Assembly: GCA_003116995.1 (NCBI GenBank)
Contig: BDSL01000010.1
Coordinates: forward strand, 1,426,001 to 1,490,000
From: Yamagishiella unicocca
Taxonomy: Eukaryota; Chlorophyta; Chlorophyceae; Chlamydomonadales; Volvocaceae
Direction of reading: 5' to 3'
DNA length: 64,000 nucleotides
The notes beneath the pieces are model-generated. The model was not told the DNA's origin, made no database searches, and worked only from the letters and a program-made list of their open reading frames with translations. Below are positions 44,731 to 57,877 of this stretch, piece by piece (positions within the stretch are counted from its first letter, which is position 1; each line of letters starts with the position of its first letter). Made by a program: the position numbers and the translations under genes.

Positions 44731-47700
44731 TCACAGAGCGCTCTCCCCGCGCAGCTGCCTGAACGGCCCCATCCGTACGGCGTACGGCACTGCGATCGTG
44801 AGCCACCGCATCAGCATCAGCACCGACAGCCCCAGCCACACAAGGCCCAGCTGCTCCTCGCCGGACAGCTGCGTCGCCGCCGCCGCCGCCGTCGCCGCCG
44901 CCGCGTCCGCCGTACAGGTGGCGGCGCCGCTGACCCAGGCTGCGGCCGTACGGTAGAGCTCCCCGCCTCCCCGCATTAGCGCCATGGCGGGCAGCGCCGC
45001 TAGCGCCATAGACACAGCGGCGTAGCGGAAGCCGCCTGCGCCGTACAGGATGCCGTCCCAGGCCATTGCGAGGACGGTGATGGGCTGGGTGAGCGCGATG
45101 AGCGGGAAGATGCCTGCGAGGGGCAGGAGGGGGAGCAGGAGGGGGCGCAGGAGGGGGAGCAGGAGGAGGGGGAGGAGGGGGAGCAGGAGGAGGGGGACGA
45201 GGTGAGGTTGAGATGGAGGAGGGGAGCAAGGGCGGAGGTTGTTCCTGGCTGGGTGGAGCGCACGTCTTCGTGGGCTTTGGGAGCCCACAGTATTAGTGCG
45301 CTTTCGGGCTCAGCAGCTGGCTGTGCTGGCTTGTTCGAGATGTGCGAGCCCGCGGTCCCCCCCCCACTGCGGGCCCCTCACCCACCGTCCGCACCCCCCC
45401 TCCATGCCTTTTCCAAACCTCAACCCCAACCCCGATCCCTACCCCGGCCCCTCAGGAGGTAAGCTGGTGAGGAAGGAAACCCGCAGGTCGGCACGGAAAC
45501 GTGAACCCGATCCCGGCCCCTTGGGTGCAGGTCTCTGACCACCAAACCTCTCACCCGCCACCAGCCACTCACCCGCCACCAGCCACTCACCCGCCACCAG
45601 CCACTCACCCGCCACCAGCCGCAACACCTCGGAGTCCGTCGTGAACAGCCCCGGCAGCAGGCCCCCGCCCAGCGCCAGCCCGCCAGCCAGCCCCAGCCCC
45701 AGGCCCAGGCTCAGACGGCTCACTCGCGCCGCCACCTGCCGTGCACCGCGCACCGAGCCCGACCCCAGATCCCGCGCCATCAGCGACTGAGCCGCCACCG
45801 CCAGCGCGTCTGCGAGCAGCGAGCACGCCAGCCAGAGCTGCAGGGCGGGGGGTGGGGTGGGGGCAGGAGGGGGTTGGGTATTTAAAAACCGTTTTACGCA
45901 ACGGGACAGGATAGGGGTGGGGTGGGGTGGGGTGGGGGCTGGAGGGGTGCAGGAGGGGGGTGGGGGGATGAGGGGGTTGGGGGGATGAGGGGTTGGGGTG
46001 GGTGCAGGAGGGGGGTGTAGGTGCAGGAGGGAGGGGTTGCGGCTGAAACACGTTAGGCCCGGCAACGGAGCACGGGGTTCCGCCAGTGGAGCAGCAGCAG
46101 CAGCACGTGGGGACACACGCTGCCACGTGGTGCCTAATCAGGCCGCATCGAGGCCAGCTAGCTGGCTGCGGACCAGCCACCCCTTCCCCGACCCGAGCCA
46201 ACCCCACAGTCCAGAAACCAGCATCGCCCTAACCCTCGTGCCACTGTCATCACCAGAACCTACGCAGGTGCTACTGCCGCCTCAGCTACTGCCGCCTCAG
46301 CTACTGCCGCCTCAGCTACTGCCGCCTCAGCTACTGCCGCCTCAGCAACTGCCGCCTCAGCTACTGCCGCCTCAGCTACTGCCGCCTCAGCTACTGCCGC
46401 CTCAGCCACTGCCGCCTCAGCCACTGCCGCCTCAGCTACTGCCGCCTCAGCCACTGCCGCCTCAGCTACTGCCGCCTCAGCTACTGCCGCCTCAGCCACT
46501 GCCGCCTCAGCTACTGCCGCCTCAGCTACTGCCGCCTCAGCCACTGCCGCCTCAGCTACTGCCGCCTCAGCTACTGCCGCCTCAGCTACTGCCGCCTCAG
46601 CTACTGCCGCCTCAGCTACTGCCGCCTCAGCTACTGCCGCCTCAGCCACTGCCGCCTCAGCCACTGCCGCCTCAGCCACTGCCGCCTCAGCTACTGCCGC
46701 CTCAGCTACTGCCGCCTCAGCTACTGCCGCCTCAGCTACTGCCGCCTCAGCCACTGCCGCCTCAGCTACTGCCGCCTCAGCTACTGCCGCCTCAGCTACT
46801 GCCGCCTCAGCTACTGCCGCCTCAGCCACTGCCCACCTGGAAGCAGATCTGGTGGCTTGCGGTCACTGCCGCCCCCGCCCGCGCCACCAGGGTGGTGGCC
46901 AGTGCGTAGGTGGCGGTCACGGAGGCGCTGCGGAGCACCAGGAGGCCTGGGGAGTCGAGTCGGACCGGCGGCGGCGGGGATCGAACGGGGGTTCTGATGG
47001 ATAGGTTTGCGGGCATGGATGTAGACTGCTCCGAGGAGGTAAGGAGGCCCAAAAGAGCTCCAGGGGTGGGAGCTGGGGGACCTCAGCAGCGTGGCAGGCG
47101 TGGGGGTCGCAATCCAAGGTCACCTCCCGGCGCAAAAGTAAACTCCCTCTTCCCCCAAGCGCCCCCACATACACACGGGATTCCCAAACACACACGTTGG
47201 GCTGGGCTTTTGTTTTCTCCTTCCTTTCTCGTCATACATATTCGCGTTCAACATATCGCGCGCGTTCAACATATTCGCGACAAAAATATTCTTGTTGAAT
47301 ATGATTAGAGCTTACGCATGCAGGCGCTCACCTGTCGGTCGGAACAGCGGCAGCACGTCAGCCACGGACGCCCAGCCGCGCGCCAGGCCCCCACTGCCGC
47401 CGCCCCCACTGCCCCCGCCGTGCACCGCGACAGCGGCGACACCGTCTGCCGCTGCAGGTGCCGTGGCGCCGGCCGCACCGCCGGCTGCTCCGGCTGCTCC
47501 GGAACCAAACACCGGCAGCCGGCGGCCCAGCTCCCGGCCCATCAGCGCCAGGGGTATGGCTTGCGCCAGCACGGTGGCTGCTGCCGCGCCCACCGCCCCC
47601 AGGTGGGCTCCGAAGATCAGCAGCGGCGCCAGCCCTATGTTGATGATGTTGGAGACCAGGGTGGCCTGGAAGGGAGTCCGGGTGTCTTGCAGGCCACGGA

Positions 47701-50619
47701 AAATGCCCTGCGTGCGGAGAACGGGCGCGGGGGCGGAGGGAGGGGTTGCAAGGAAAACCCGTGTATGAAAGAAGAACGGGTGGGGAAGCAGGGTTCGATT
47801 GGGGGGTGGGCGAGGAAACCCGTGGGTCGGCATTTAGGAGATAAGGAAAACAGAGCAGGATATGTTTGGGAGACTTGCTTGGCGTTGTATGCGGGGGAGG
47901 GGGTTGAGGCGTCCAAAGCCGGCGGTCGGGCTCGATTTGGGGGGAGTGGTATATGGCCCGTGCGGGCGGAGGTGGGTTGCAAGGAAAACCCGTGTACGAA
48001 AGGAAAAGCCGTTTAGGACAGCCGTTTGGAGGCGCACGCTGGAGAGCTTGGTGGGGGATGGAAGCTAAAGTCGGTGGGCGGATGGCGACCTGCCTTCGGT
48101 GGGCGTAGGCGGGTGGATGTGGCTCAGGGGAGGTGGGGGCATAGGCAGGCGGGTGGGTTAGCTCCAGGGTGGGTTAGCTCCAGGGTGGTCTCCGCCAGCA
48201 GGGAGTCGCATCACCCGAGTCGTCCTCGCACCCGGACTCCGCTGCGGTCAGCACCCATGAGCGCGGCTGGGCGGCTGGGCGGCTGGGCGGCTGGGCGGTT
48301 CCGACACGGGCACGAGGAGCCCCGCCCCGTCACCTCGTGCCCCCCGGCAAGCCATGGTCATGTCGACTGGGACACACGAGACCAACGCCAAAGCCTCCGC
48401 ATCCGTCCGGCTCGCCCCCCCTTCGGCACCCCTCCCCTCCCCTCCGGGCCCCCTCCCCTCCCCCCCACCCCCTGCCGCCCGACGGTTACTTCGTCTTCCG
48501 CATTCCACGTAGCCGCCAGTCCGCCAATTCATTTTCTTTTTTCCTTTCCGCAACCCCAAGAAACCGGCTCCACAGGTTTGCCGGTCGTCCGTCTCAGTGC
48601 GCCAGCATGCGCCCACATCCTCGCTGTTCGCCGACCATGCGCCCACTACCCTGTCTTTTTCGTGTCAACGGTTTTCACGCCACTCCCCCAATCCTTCCCT
48701 TCCCTCGCACACTTGCCACGTCGAGTAACCGGCGGGTCTTCTTTTGCATCTCCCCGCCCTACCTGCAGCGTCAGCATGAGTATGGTGACGGGCGCCCCCA
48801 CCGCCCGCACCAGCAGGAACCCCAGCGCCGGCTCGTGCACCGGCGAGGTAGCAGCCACTCCCCACAGCCGCACCAGCCCCGGCGCCCCAGCCAGCAGCAC
48901 CGCCGCCTGCAGCAACCCCACGACCGCCGCCAGCCAGATGCAGGAAGAGGCGGCGCGAGCCTGAGCGGTGGCGGCGGCCGCCGCCGCCGCGGCGGCGGCC
49001 GACTCGGCGGCGGCGGCGGCCGCAGCCGCCGCCACCGCCAATGCCTGCAAGTCTGAGGCTGCCGACGGGACGGCGGCGGCGGCGACGGTGATGGTGGCGG
49101 TGCCAGCTGGAGTCACATCGTCGGGGGCGGGTCTTTCCGCCGCCGCCGCTGCCGCCGCGGTTGCGGCGTCCGCCGCCGCCGCTGCCCGTGCCGCCGCCGC
49201 CGCCACTGCGTCCAACTCCGGCTCCGCTGCCGCCGTCGTTGCCGCCTCCGCCGCGGCTGCGGCCGCCGCCGCCGCGGCTGCTGCTGCTGCCGCCTCCTCG
49301 GCGGCGGCCGCGGCCAAGCGAGCCTCTCCGGTGGCCCGGGCTACGCAGCCGGTGGTGACCGCCAGCAGCGGCACGTTGAAGAGCTTGGTGGCGGTGTTGA
49401 AGATGCTTAGCGCCACACCCACGGCCGCCAGCTGCGCCGAGCCGGCCCGCCCCATGTAGGCGCTGTCCACCAGGCCGGCGATGGGGTCCGCGGCCAGAGT
49501 GGCGAGCATCTGCGTGTGCGTGCGTGCGTGCGTGCAACATTGAAGAACACAGGAAGGTTGCAAGCATTGAAGAACACAGGAAGGTGTACTTTTCGTTCCC
49601 CTACTTTTCTTCCCCCTATCGAGGTAAATCCATCCAATAACTTGGTTGGCAAAAGAATTACATTACAATAGCTGGCACTGGTGCGTGTGTGCGTGTGTAT
49701 GCGTGCAGCGGCACGCACCCCGGGGGGCAGGGGAGGGGGTTGCGAGGGAAACCCGTCTACGCGTAAAAAACAGGGGAGGGGAGGGTTGGAGGCTAGGGCG
49801 GTGGATGGATGGGTCGTCCGACTGTGCGATCGAGCATGAACCGGGTCGACATCATACGCTCGCTTCAGTGCTGTTGCTCACCGCTTTACTGCCGTGCTTT
49901 CATGCAATAACAACCAGCGAGATGCCGCCCATATTACTGCGCGGGAATCCAGTCTCCTACACACGCCAGATGTACGCGCGACTCGACTCCTACGGCTCCG
50001 AAACCAACACTCCGCTCTGAGAGGGCGATGTTGATGGTAAAGGCACCAGTCCATTGGCTGCATATGCTGCCTCGCGTATTCCGGCACCCCAACCCACGGG
50101 TCTCCTCGCTATTCCCCCCCAGCCAGCCGCCTGTCCTTCATTATTAGTCGCTTTCATACCACCTTTCCTTCTCGACTACGTTGCCTTATCACCTTATACT
50201 ACGATTCAGCAGCGCCTCCGCTCCGTCTACTCGCCTCCTGTCTCTTCTGGACCGCCATCTTCACCGCCTTGGTTTGTCGGCCGTGAATCGCGGATTCTCC
50301 TACCCCCCCCCCCACGGGTCTCCCTCGAACCCCCCCACCTCGTAGACGGGTGTTCCTAGCTAACTCCCACCTTGTGACCCTCCCCCCACCTTGTGACCCT
50401 CCCCCCACCTCGTGACCCTCCCCCCCACCTCGTAACTCCCTCCAACCTAGTTTCCCCCCAACTGAAACCCCAAGCCGCCCACTCACCGGCAGCCCAATGG
50501 ACAGAATCTCCAGGTCGAGCGCGCGGAGGTCCTTGTACGGCGAGGTCTCCACCGCACCGCAGCGACCCGGCGGGTCGGCGGGTGCGGCGGGCACCTGTGT
50601 GCGGCCATCCCCTGCCTCC
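44731..50619 (-). CDS. MATE-family transporter, DTX44/45-like (5' end unresolved)
   Basis: Exons in phase: about 50619-50487, 49509-48763, 47707-47332, 46946-46837, 45837-45609 and 45113-44731 (TGA). The protein reads LEILSIGLP then ADPIAGLVDSAYMGRAGS, IFNTATKLFNVPLLAVTTG, GIFRGLQDTRTPFQATLVSN, ICFQLWLACSLLADALAVAA and ALTQPITVLAMAWDGILYGA. All are hallmarks of the plant plastid-type MATE subgroup, which exports organic anions or cations using H+ or Na+ gradients. An insert of about 100 mostly Ala residues lies between helices in exon 2, with smaller Ala/Gly inserts in the third and last exons. The start codon and any transit peptide lie upstream of 50619 and were not resolved; the first exon's acceptor is tentative and abuts a CTG-repeat polypyrimidine-like tract. 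A TGTAA lies at 44653-44657 (-). Substrate unknown. Confidence 0.85.
45549..45620 (-). repeat. 18-bp tandem repeat duplicating a 5' splice site
   Basis: Units of 18 bp (CTGGTGGCGGGTGAGTGG on the minus strand) each contain a GGTGAGT donor. Perfect donors fall at 45608, 45590 and 45572, with a GGTGAGA variant at 45554, all in the same frame. Confidence 0.85.
46262..46831 (-). repeat. 15-bp minisatellite filling the start of a MATE intron
   Basis: About 38 units of GCTACTGCCGCCTCA, with a CTACT/CCACT dimorphism only. It begins about 7 nt inside the intron, directly after the donor of the exon ending at 46837. Long Leu-Pro-Pro-Gln (+) and Ala-Glu-Ala-Ala-Val (-) frames are by-products of the 15-bp period. 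Confidence 0.92.
47974..48058 (-). repeat. F2 dispersed intronic repeat in the MATE gene
   Basis: On the gene strand it runs from CTCTCCAGCGTGCGCCTCC through GTCCTAAACGGC to GTACACGGGTTTTCCTTGC. Other F2-type pieces lie at about 483-518, 17510-17535, 18790-18850, 34360-34415, 47746-47830, 49738-49773, 53655-53712, 59046-59082, 60405-60440 and 62320-62345. Confidence 0.7.
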
Positions 50620-50623
50620 CTGT

Positions 50624-50662
<39 letters not shown>
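50624..50662 (+). repeat. CAG/CTG trinucleotide run
   Basis: Thirteen CAG triplets on the plus strand (CTG on the MATE strand), immediately upstream of the tentative acceptor of the first identified MATE exon. It is either intronic or codes a poly-Leu stretch. Confidence 0.8.
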
Positions 50663-50664
<2 letters not shown>

Positions 50665-51734
50665 GGAAGTATTTGTATGGAGGCAGTACCATTAGCAGCA
50701 GCAGCGGTAGCCCTGGCAGCAGCGACGGTAGCAGCTGTAACGGCACCGCCAACGCGAGTGAGGCGGCGAGGCAGTGAGCGCGGCACGTCCTGCCGTGCTT
50801 TGGAAAGGTACGAATTTGCGCATCGAGTGCGCGCCGTGAACGGCGTCGAGAGCCGCACGGGGGGGTTGGGATAAAAACCCGGTTACACGACATGGGTAGA
50901 ACAGCTGGCGCATTGCCTTCGGGCACACGGTTGCGAGCGCATGCCCGGGGGCCACACCCGCACGTGCTGGCGGCACTTCTGGACCGCGCCGTCCCTCCCA
51001 ACGACGGATCGCCAGCGAGCAGGTGAGCTGCGCTGCCTTCCGTGGCGAGAACCTTGCTGCGCAAACTAAAGCGAGTCAACCCAGGCGAGCGTCGTCACCG
51101 AAAATGTGCGCCGCTAACGGCCTGTGCTGCTAACACATGGAAAGCGCGGATGAGGCGTCGGGCGACTGCGGCAGCGGCCCGCCCGCGTCCCTCGCCTCGC
51201 TCCGGCCCGGGTCGCCCGTACCCGGTCGTCAGCGGCGACTGGTCTCCGCCACCGTCGGCCGCCGCAATCTGCTCGGAACCAGAACCTCCGAAAGAAGACG
51301 CAGCGACCTTAGGCCAGGTGTCGGCAGCGTGTTGCGGTCGGCATGGTGGGCGCGTGGTGCCGTCACCGCGCTGCGGGATCCTCCACGAGTGCAGATGACT
51401 TCTTGGCGCTCCTGTAAGCGCACAATGAAAGCATACTGTGCGTCGGCGGACCGCACCGGCGCATGGCCGGTGTAAAGGCGTCAATGAGGTGTCATAAGCC
51501 TGGCACACGGGCCGCCCTGTGCAGCGCATTTGTACCCTGACCAGCACGATGAAGTATGTTGAGAATCATGAAAAAACGCTGGGTGGTTGGGACTGCGGCG
51601 TTGCATTTTCGCGCGCACATCGGGTCGTACATGACTCGCCAGGACGCCAGAAGCACTCCTTGCATGCTTGAGCATTGTAGCGACATACAGCGATTTACGG
51701 GAATGTGGACGGACTTCATGCGTGGGTAAAAACG
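50663..51734. other. Divergent intergenic region between the MATE and F-box genes
   Basis: Upstream of both genes, it should hold two promoters and the MATE first exon. A dispersed R4-type repeat is at about 50877-50945. Minus-strand frames at 50950-51079 and 51095-51547 are possible first-exon or 5' UTR sequence but cannot be tied in phase to the gene. No clear promoter motif. Confidence 0.45.
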
Positions 51735-54700
51735 ATGGCGCACCTCCACATCAATAGATGCCACGGTCCCGAGTGGTCCAGCTTACCATCGGAGCTGTTG
51801 CTGGTGAGCTTAATACTGACTTATGGTTGCCAGGATAGGGCATGTAATTTGGTTCGGTTATACCGCCGACAAGCGAATCCGCTATGTATCGGACTACGCT
51901 GCCAACAGTCCACGTGACACTTGGCCATATCATGCATGCATGCCAGTCTGTGCGACTTTGGGTTGCACCAGCTGTGAAGCTGCCCAGCTGGTTGGGCAGA
52001 CAGACCATCTGTCCACACCGCCCCGCATTTTTGCACTCCAAGTTCCTCTCCTTTGCGCACGCAGGAGGTGGCGAAGCTGCTCCTTTCATCGCAGCTATGG
52101 TCATTCGCGTCGGTCTGTCGGTCATGGCGCCACGCCACTCTGCCCTTGGTGACGATACTCCACACGCCCCTGATCGGCGACGTCACACTGCCGTCGGGGC
52201 CGGTGGGCTCCCAGCGGCTGGAGGTGGTGCAGCGCTACCTCACCATGCTGGAAGCCCAGCAGGAGCACCAGGGGCCCGCTCAGGCGCCACCAACTGCCTC
52301 TAGCCAGGCCCCGTTCGGCAGAGGCGCGGCAGCCGATCATGGTTCCGGAGCCGGCGGCAGCGGCGGAGCCGCTGCCGGCGGCGGGACCCTGCCTGCTGGC
52401 ACGGTCCCGCCGCTGCTTGCCGGCCTCCTGCGCCGCTTCCCCTACGCCCGAACCCTGGGGCTGCACCGATCCATGCTCCAGCACCCCTACTTTGAGGCGG
52501 CGGCGCTGCAGTGCCTGGCCGCCTGCCAGCCGCCCGTGACGCAGCTGCACATGTACGACACGCTGGCGTGGGACTTCCCGCAGCAGCTGCCCAACCTGGC
52601 GGTCATGACTCAGCTGGTGACGCTCAAGCTGTGGGGGCTGGGGGCGCCGGGGCTGGACCCTAGCGCGCAGGTGGGGGCAAAGGAGGCCGGGATGGGGTGT
52701 GTGTGTGTGGCTGTGGTTGGGGGGGAAGCGGCGGGAGCTGAGGCAGGAGGGGAGGCAGGCAGACAGGGAGAGAGCCAGGCAGGCAGCGGGGGAAGGCAAG
52801 GGGGCAGGCAAGAGGGAGGAAGGGAGAGAGGCAGGGGGAGAGGCAGGGGGAGAAGCAGGGGGAGAGGCAGCGGGAGAGGCAGCGGGGGAGGCGGGGAGGA
52901 GCTCGTCACGGAGCGCCCGGCTGGGGTGCGGGGTGCGGGTCAGGGCTCCACCGAGGGCTGGGTCACGGGGCACTGGGCGCAAGCACGGGGGCCGGGTGCT
53001 GGTTATTGAGGTGCAAAGACTTGTGGGGGTTGTGTGGGGGGGGTGGGGGGTATTATATCCGCGAATCCGCGGCCGGCAAACCGGGGCGGAATGGGGGGGT
53101 TTGGATCCTGCCCGTTGCAGCCGCCCCTCCTCCCGCCCGCCCGCCTCCATCCCTCCCACCCTGGCCCAGCTACCTGCTCGCGGCCTCTCCCAGCTACCTG
53201 CTCTCTTTCACACCCCCACACACACCCTTTGACACCGAAACCAAGTTCTCCATTGGTCCAGCATGCAACTTCCAAACGGTTGTCCCAAACGTTTCCTAAT
53301 TGGACTTTCGGACTTACCTCATCGTTAAAGTGGCCACCTTCAGGTTCCCTCTCCCTCCTCCCCCCTTGCAGTGGGCCTTCAGCCGGGGCCTTATGTCCCT
53401 CAGCGGCCTCACTAGGCTGCAGGAGCTCACCCTCCGCTGGCTGTTCGGCAGGTGCGGAGGAGACCCGTGGGTCGGCATTTAGGGAAATAAGTGAATACCG
53501 ATTAGGAAACGTATGGTACAGTCGTTTGTGATTGCGTGCTGGGAGGACTTGCTTTCCGTACACAAAGCCGGAGGTTGAGTGCCGCCCCCGGCGGGGACGA
53601 AGGCATAAGGCCGAGGGAGTCCATGGCTTGTTTCGGAGGGCACGGGGCCGCCGAGGGGGCTGCAAGGAAGACTCGTGTACGCGAGGAAAACCCGTTTAGG
53701 ACAGACGTTTCGCCCGCGGGGGGGGGCGGGGCGGGGCCCAATGATGGGGGCGGGGGGGGCCCAATGATGGGCGCGAGTGACGCGGGGCCAGCTGCCACGC
53801 TGCCCTGGTACAGGCAGTCTCCGCAAGCCGCCATGCAACCACCCGCGGGTCGCCCATTCCTAGGGCACGTGCCCCTTTCCCGCCAGCACTCGCGTGCTCC
53901 GGCTGGCCCCCGCTGCCCCGCTCCGCCCAAAAAAAACGGGTGCCAAACGGGTGCCAAACGGGTGCCAAACGGGTTTTTCCTCGCATCCACGGGTCTTCCT
54001 CGAAACCCCCCGCTGCCCCCTCCCTCGCTCGGTTCCGCACGCGCCCAGGCAGGAGGTGGTGTGGACCTGCCCCCACACCCCCCGCCTGGTCCGGGCGCTA
54101 ACAGACGGGGGCGCCTGCCTGCGCGCCCTGGACCTCAACGCCTTCATGCTGGACAGGCTGGCAGCGGCCTCGCTGGCGAGGGTGACGTCGCTGCGCTCGC
54201 TGTCGCTGTACTTCGACGCGGAGGGCGCGGGGTGGGAGGAGGTGTGTATGGTCCGGGAGGGGGGGGGGGCTGGCGTGGGGCGGGTGCCGGGGGGGCCGGG
54301 TGCCCGGGGGGGGGGTTAAATGAGGGGAAACCCATGGGTCGGCAGGGGAAAATAGAACCTGATTAGGAAGCGTTTGGTACACGCTTTTAAAGTTGTATGC
54401 GGGAGAACTGGGGTCGGGTGGGCCGGGGGGGTTACATGAAAGAACCGTTGACCGGGGGAGTGACATGAAAGAACCGTTGACCGGGGGGAGGGTGACTGGA
54501 AGGCCTGTCATCGTCGTCTTGATTTCGTGGCTGTGCTGTGGACGTTCGAATGGGACCCGGGGTTCGCGGCATGACCCTGATCGGTGCCTCATTAGGCGCC
54601 ACCGTCGCCCCTCGTCCCCCACAAAAACACCATCCCACCCTTACCCCGGCACTTCTTCCCGTCGCTTCTCCTCTCCCTCCCTCCCTCCCTCCCCCACCCC

Positions 54701-57700
54701 ACCCCACCCCACCTGTTTCGCTTCTGCTTTTCAGTGCCAGCCTACGGGCTTCTAATTGGTGTATCAGTTAGTGCCGACCCAAGGGCTTTCCTCCCATACA
54801 CCTCCCACCCACCACCTGTTTCCTCCCCCCCCCCGCGCCCCCCCTCCCCCCCTGGAGCCAGGTGGTGTCCCTGATGGCCCTCCCGGAGCTCACCCGCCTC
54901 ATCCTCAGCTACGAAGGCGACGCAATGACCGGCCCGTGGGTCGGTGACGGGCCGCCAGCCGCAGACGAGCCGCCGCCCGGGGCCCCGGGGGGGCCCGCGG
55001 CGGCGGCGGCGGCGCAGCAGCAGCAACAACAACAGGCCGACGGCGCCGCCATGCTGGTCGATTTCAACGGCCCCAACGGCGTCCCCATTGTATTGCACCA
55101 CCTCAACCACCTCAACCACCTCAACCACCAGCTCGAACACCACGGCGCCGCCCTCAACCATCATCACAACCAACACAACAACTACAACAACGGCGGCGGC
55201 GGCGCCGGCGGCGGCGGCGGCGCCTCCTCGGCCTTCAACCGGCTGCTCCCCGGTGGGGGTCCCTCCAGCAGCTCCGGACCCGGCGGCGGCGGCGGCGGTC
55301 CATCCTCCTGCACGCCCACTCGGCGCCGGCTGCCCAGCTGGGCCGACAAGCCGTACAGCCTGCAGTACCTAAGCCTCACCACCTCCCCCGCGCTCCACCG
55401 GCTGCTGGGGCGGCTGGACGCGCTGCTGCCCGGGCTCACGTACCTCTCGCTGTCCAGTGTGGGGGAGTTCGGGCCGGGGCAGCGGGAGCTGGAGGCGGGG
55501 CTCATGGTAGGGCGGTTGGAGTGGGGCAAGGGGGGAAGGGGGGGGTCGGGGGCCCGAGGGGGCGAGGGGTTATCGCTGAGGGGCCACCGCGGGCAGCAAC
55601 CGGGTTAGCGGTGGGAGGGGAGGAGGGGAAGAAGGGGGCGGGGCAGGAGACGGGGGAGGAGGCAAAGAAGGAGACGGGGGAGGAGGCAAAGAAGGAGACG
55701 GGGGAGGAGGCAAAGAAGGAGACGGGGGAGGAGGCAAAGAAGGAGACGGGGGAGGAGGCAAAGAAGGAGACGGGGGAGGAGCCGATGCATCTGCCCGGCC
55801 GCATAATCATTCCGTCGTCCCCGCAACCCACGTCCCCCCTGCTCTTCCGTACGCCCCCCTATCTCCCCCTGCTCAGGCAATGGCTCAGGCGGGGTCACGG
55901 CTGGCTCGCATCAAGCTGTTCTGTATGGTGGGTGCGGGCATGCGGCTAGCTGGCTAGCTGGATGGCTGGATGGCTGGATGCATGGGCGGAAGGGGAGGAG
56001 GGGGGGGGAGGGTGAGGGAAGCACTGCACACATCCGGGGCAGAGCGCCCCAGCTGCGAGGCACCCCAAGGGCTCCAGGGGGGGATGTCCACGGCGCCCAG
56101 CCTCCGTCTGCTTGGTCAAACCGGGGGCTCGGGCCCCCTCTCCAACCCCTCCCCGTACTGACCAGCTATTCCCCCCCCCTTACCCGCCGCCCGCCGAACC
56201 CCCCTCCTCCCCCCTCCCCCCCTACATCTTCCACGACCATGCGCCAACTATCCTGTCCCTGTCGCGTAAACGGTTATTATGCCCCCCCCTTCGCGGATTC
56301 TCTTATCAACCCCCCCTGGTTTGTCGGCGTGGATCCGCGGATTCTCTTATCAAAACCCACGTGTTCCGCTGCGTAAAGCGGTTTTTAAACATTCCCCCGT
56401 GTTCCTCCTCGCCTCAGGAGCTGCGCCCCGAGCTGCTGTCCTGCATCACCGCCCTGCCCTGCCTGACGGAGCTCATGCTGTTCAACGTGTGGGTGGCGGT
56501 GGAAGGCGCGGCGGGAGGGGGGGCGGGGGCAGGAGGGGCAGCAGCAGCAGGAGGGCCGGCGGCGGCAGCAGCAGCAGCCGTGCCCGGTGGAGTTGCACCA
56601 GCGGCAGCAGTGGCAGGGTTTCATGTTGCGCCCCAGCCACAGCAACCAGGTCCGCAGGTGGAGGGGCAGGCGGAGGGGCAGGTGGAGGGGCAGGCGGAGG
56701 GGCAGGTGGAGGGGCAGGCGGAGGGGCAGGCGGAGGGGCAGGCGGAGGGGCAGGCGGAGGGGCAGCAGGAGGGGGTGGGGGCGGCTGGGCAGCAGGAGCC
56801 GGCGCTGGCGCAGGTGGTGCCTGGACAGCAGGACGCGGGGCCGGAGGTCTTGATCCTTGGACAGCTGCAGCAGCAACCTCACCAGCAGCAGCAGCAGGAG
56901 CCGGGAGTCGGTGAGGGGCAGGTTGGCGTGGGGGCGGCAGGTGGCGGTGACCCGGCGGCAGCAGCAGCAGCCGCAGCGGTGGCGGAGGAGGAGGGGGAGG
57001 GGGAGGGGGGTGGCGCTGCAGCCGCAGCCGCACCCGGAGTGGTCGGTGGTGGTGCGGTGGGGGGCGCCGTGGCTGGGGGGGAGGAAGGGCCGGAGGCGCA
57101 GCAGCCGCCACCGCAGCAGCAGCAGCAGCAGCCGGTACAGGCGGTACAGAACCTGCAGCTGCAGGCGGTACAGAACCTGCAGCTGGCAGTGCAGCAGGCG
57201 GTGGAGCAGGTGCTGCACCAGCACCTGCAGCCGCAGCAGCCGCAGCCGCAGCAGCAGCAACTGGCAGGGCTGCAGCAGCAGCAGGAGCAGCAGCACCAGC
57301 AGCAGCACATGCAGCTCCTGCAGCAGCAACAGCAGCAGCTACAGCTGCAGCACCAGCACCTGCTGCAGCTGCAGCATCAGGTGCAGCAGCTACAGCAGCT
57401 GCTGCAGCAGGAGCACCAGCTGCAGGTGCAGGAGCACCAGCTGCAGCAACAGCTACAGCAGCTGCAGCAGCTGCAGCACCAGCTGCTGCTGCAGCTGCAG
57501 CTGCAGCCGATTGCGGGGCAGGTGTTGGCGGCCGCGGGAGGGGGGGCGGCGGCGGCGGCAGCGGCAGCAGCAGCGGCGGCGGCGGCGCCTCCCCCGGCTG
57601 GGGGCGCCGCTGCAGCGGCACCGCCAGGTGGCGGCGCCGCAGGCGCCGCAGGCGCTGGCGGCGTCGGCGGCGGTGCTGGCGGCGGCGCTGTTGGTCAGCC

Positions 57701-57842
57701 GGTGGGCGGGGTCCTGGGTGTGGATCCCGAGGAGGAGGAGGAGGAGGAGGAGCCGGGGGGTCCGCTGCCGGAGAGTGTGATGCTGCGGAACGCCCTGAGA
57801 GCCACGGCCGTGGTGAGTGCTCCCGATAGCTGGGAGGGAGGG

Positions 57843-57877
<35 letters not shown>

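Noticed and set aside
46260..46909. Leu-Pro-Pro-Gln and Ala-Glu-Ala-Ala-Val repeat proteins of ~190-300 aa
   Set aside because: A 15-bp minisatellite within a MATE intron; no start context, splice partner or codon bias supports translation.
49161..49459. Plus-strand Ala- and Pro-rich frames opposite the MATE exon
   Set aside because: Antisense shadows of the GC-rich Ala tract; the minus strand carries the conserved transporter motifs.
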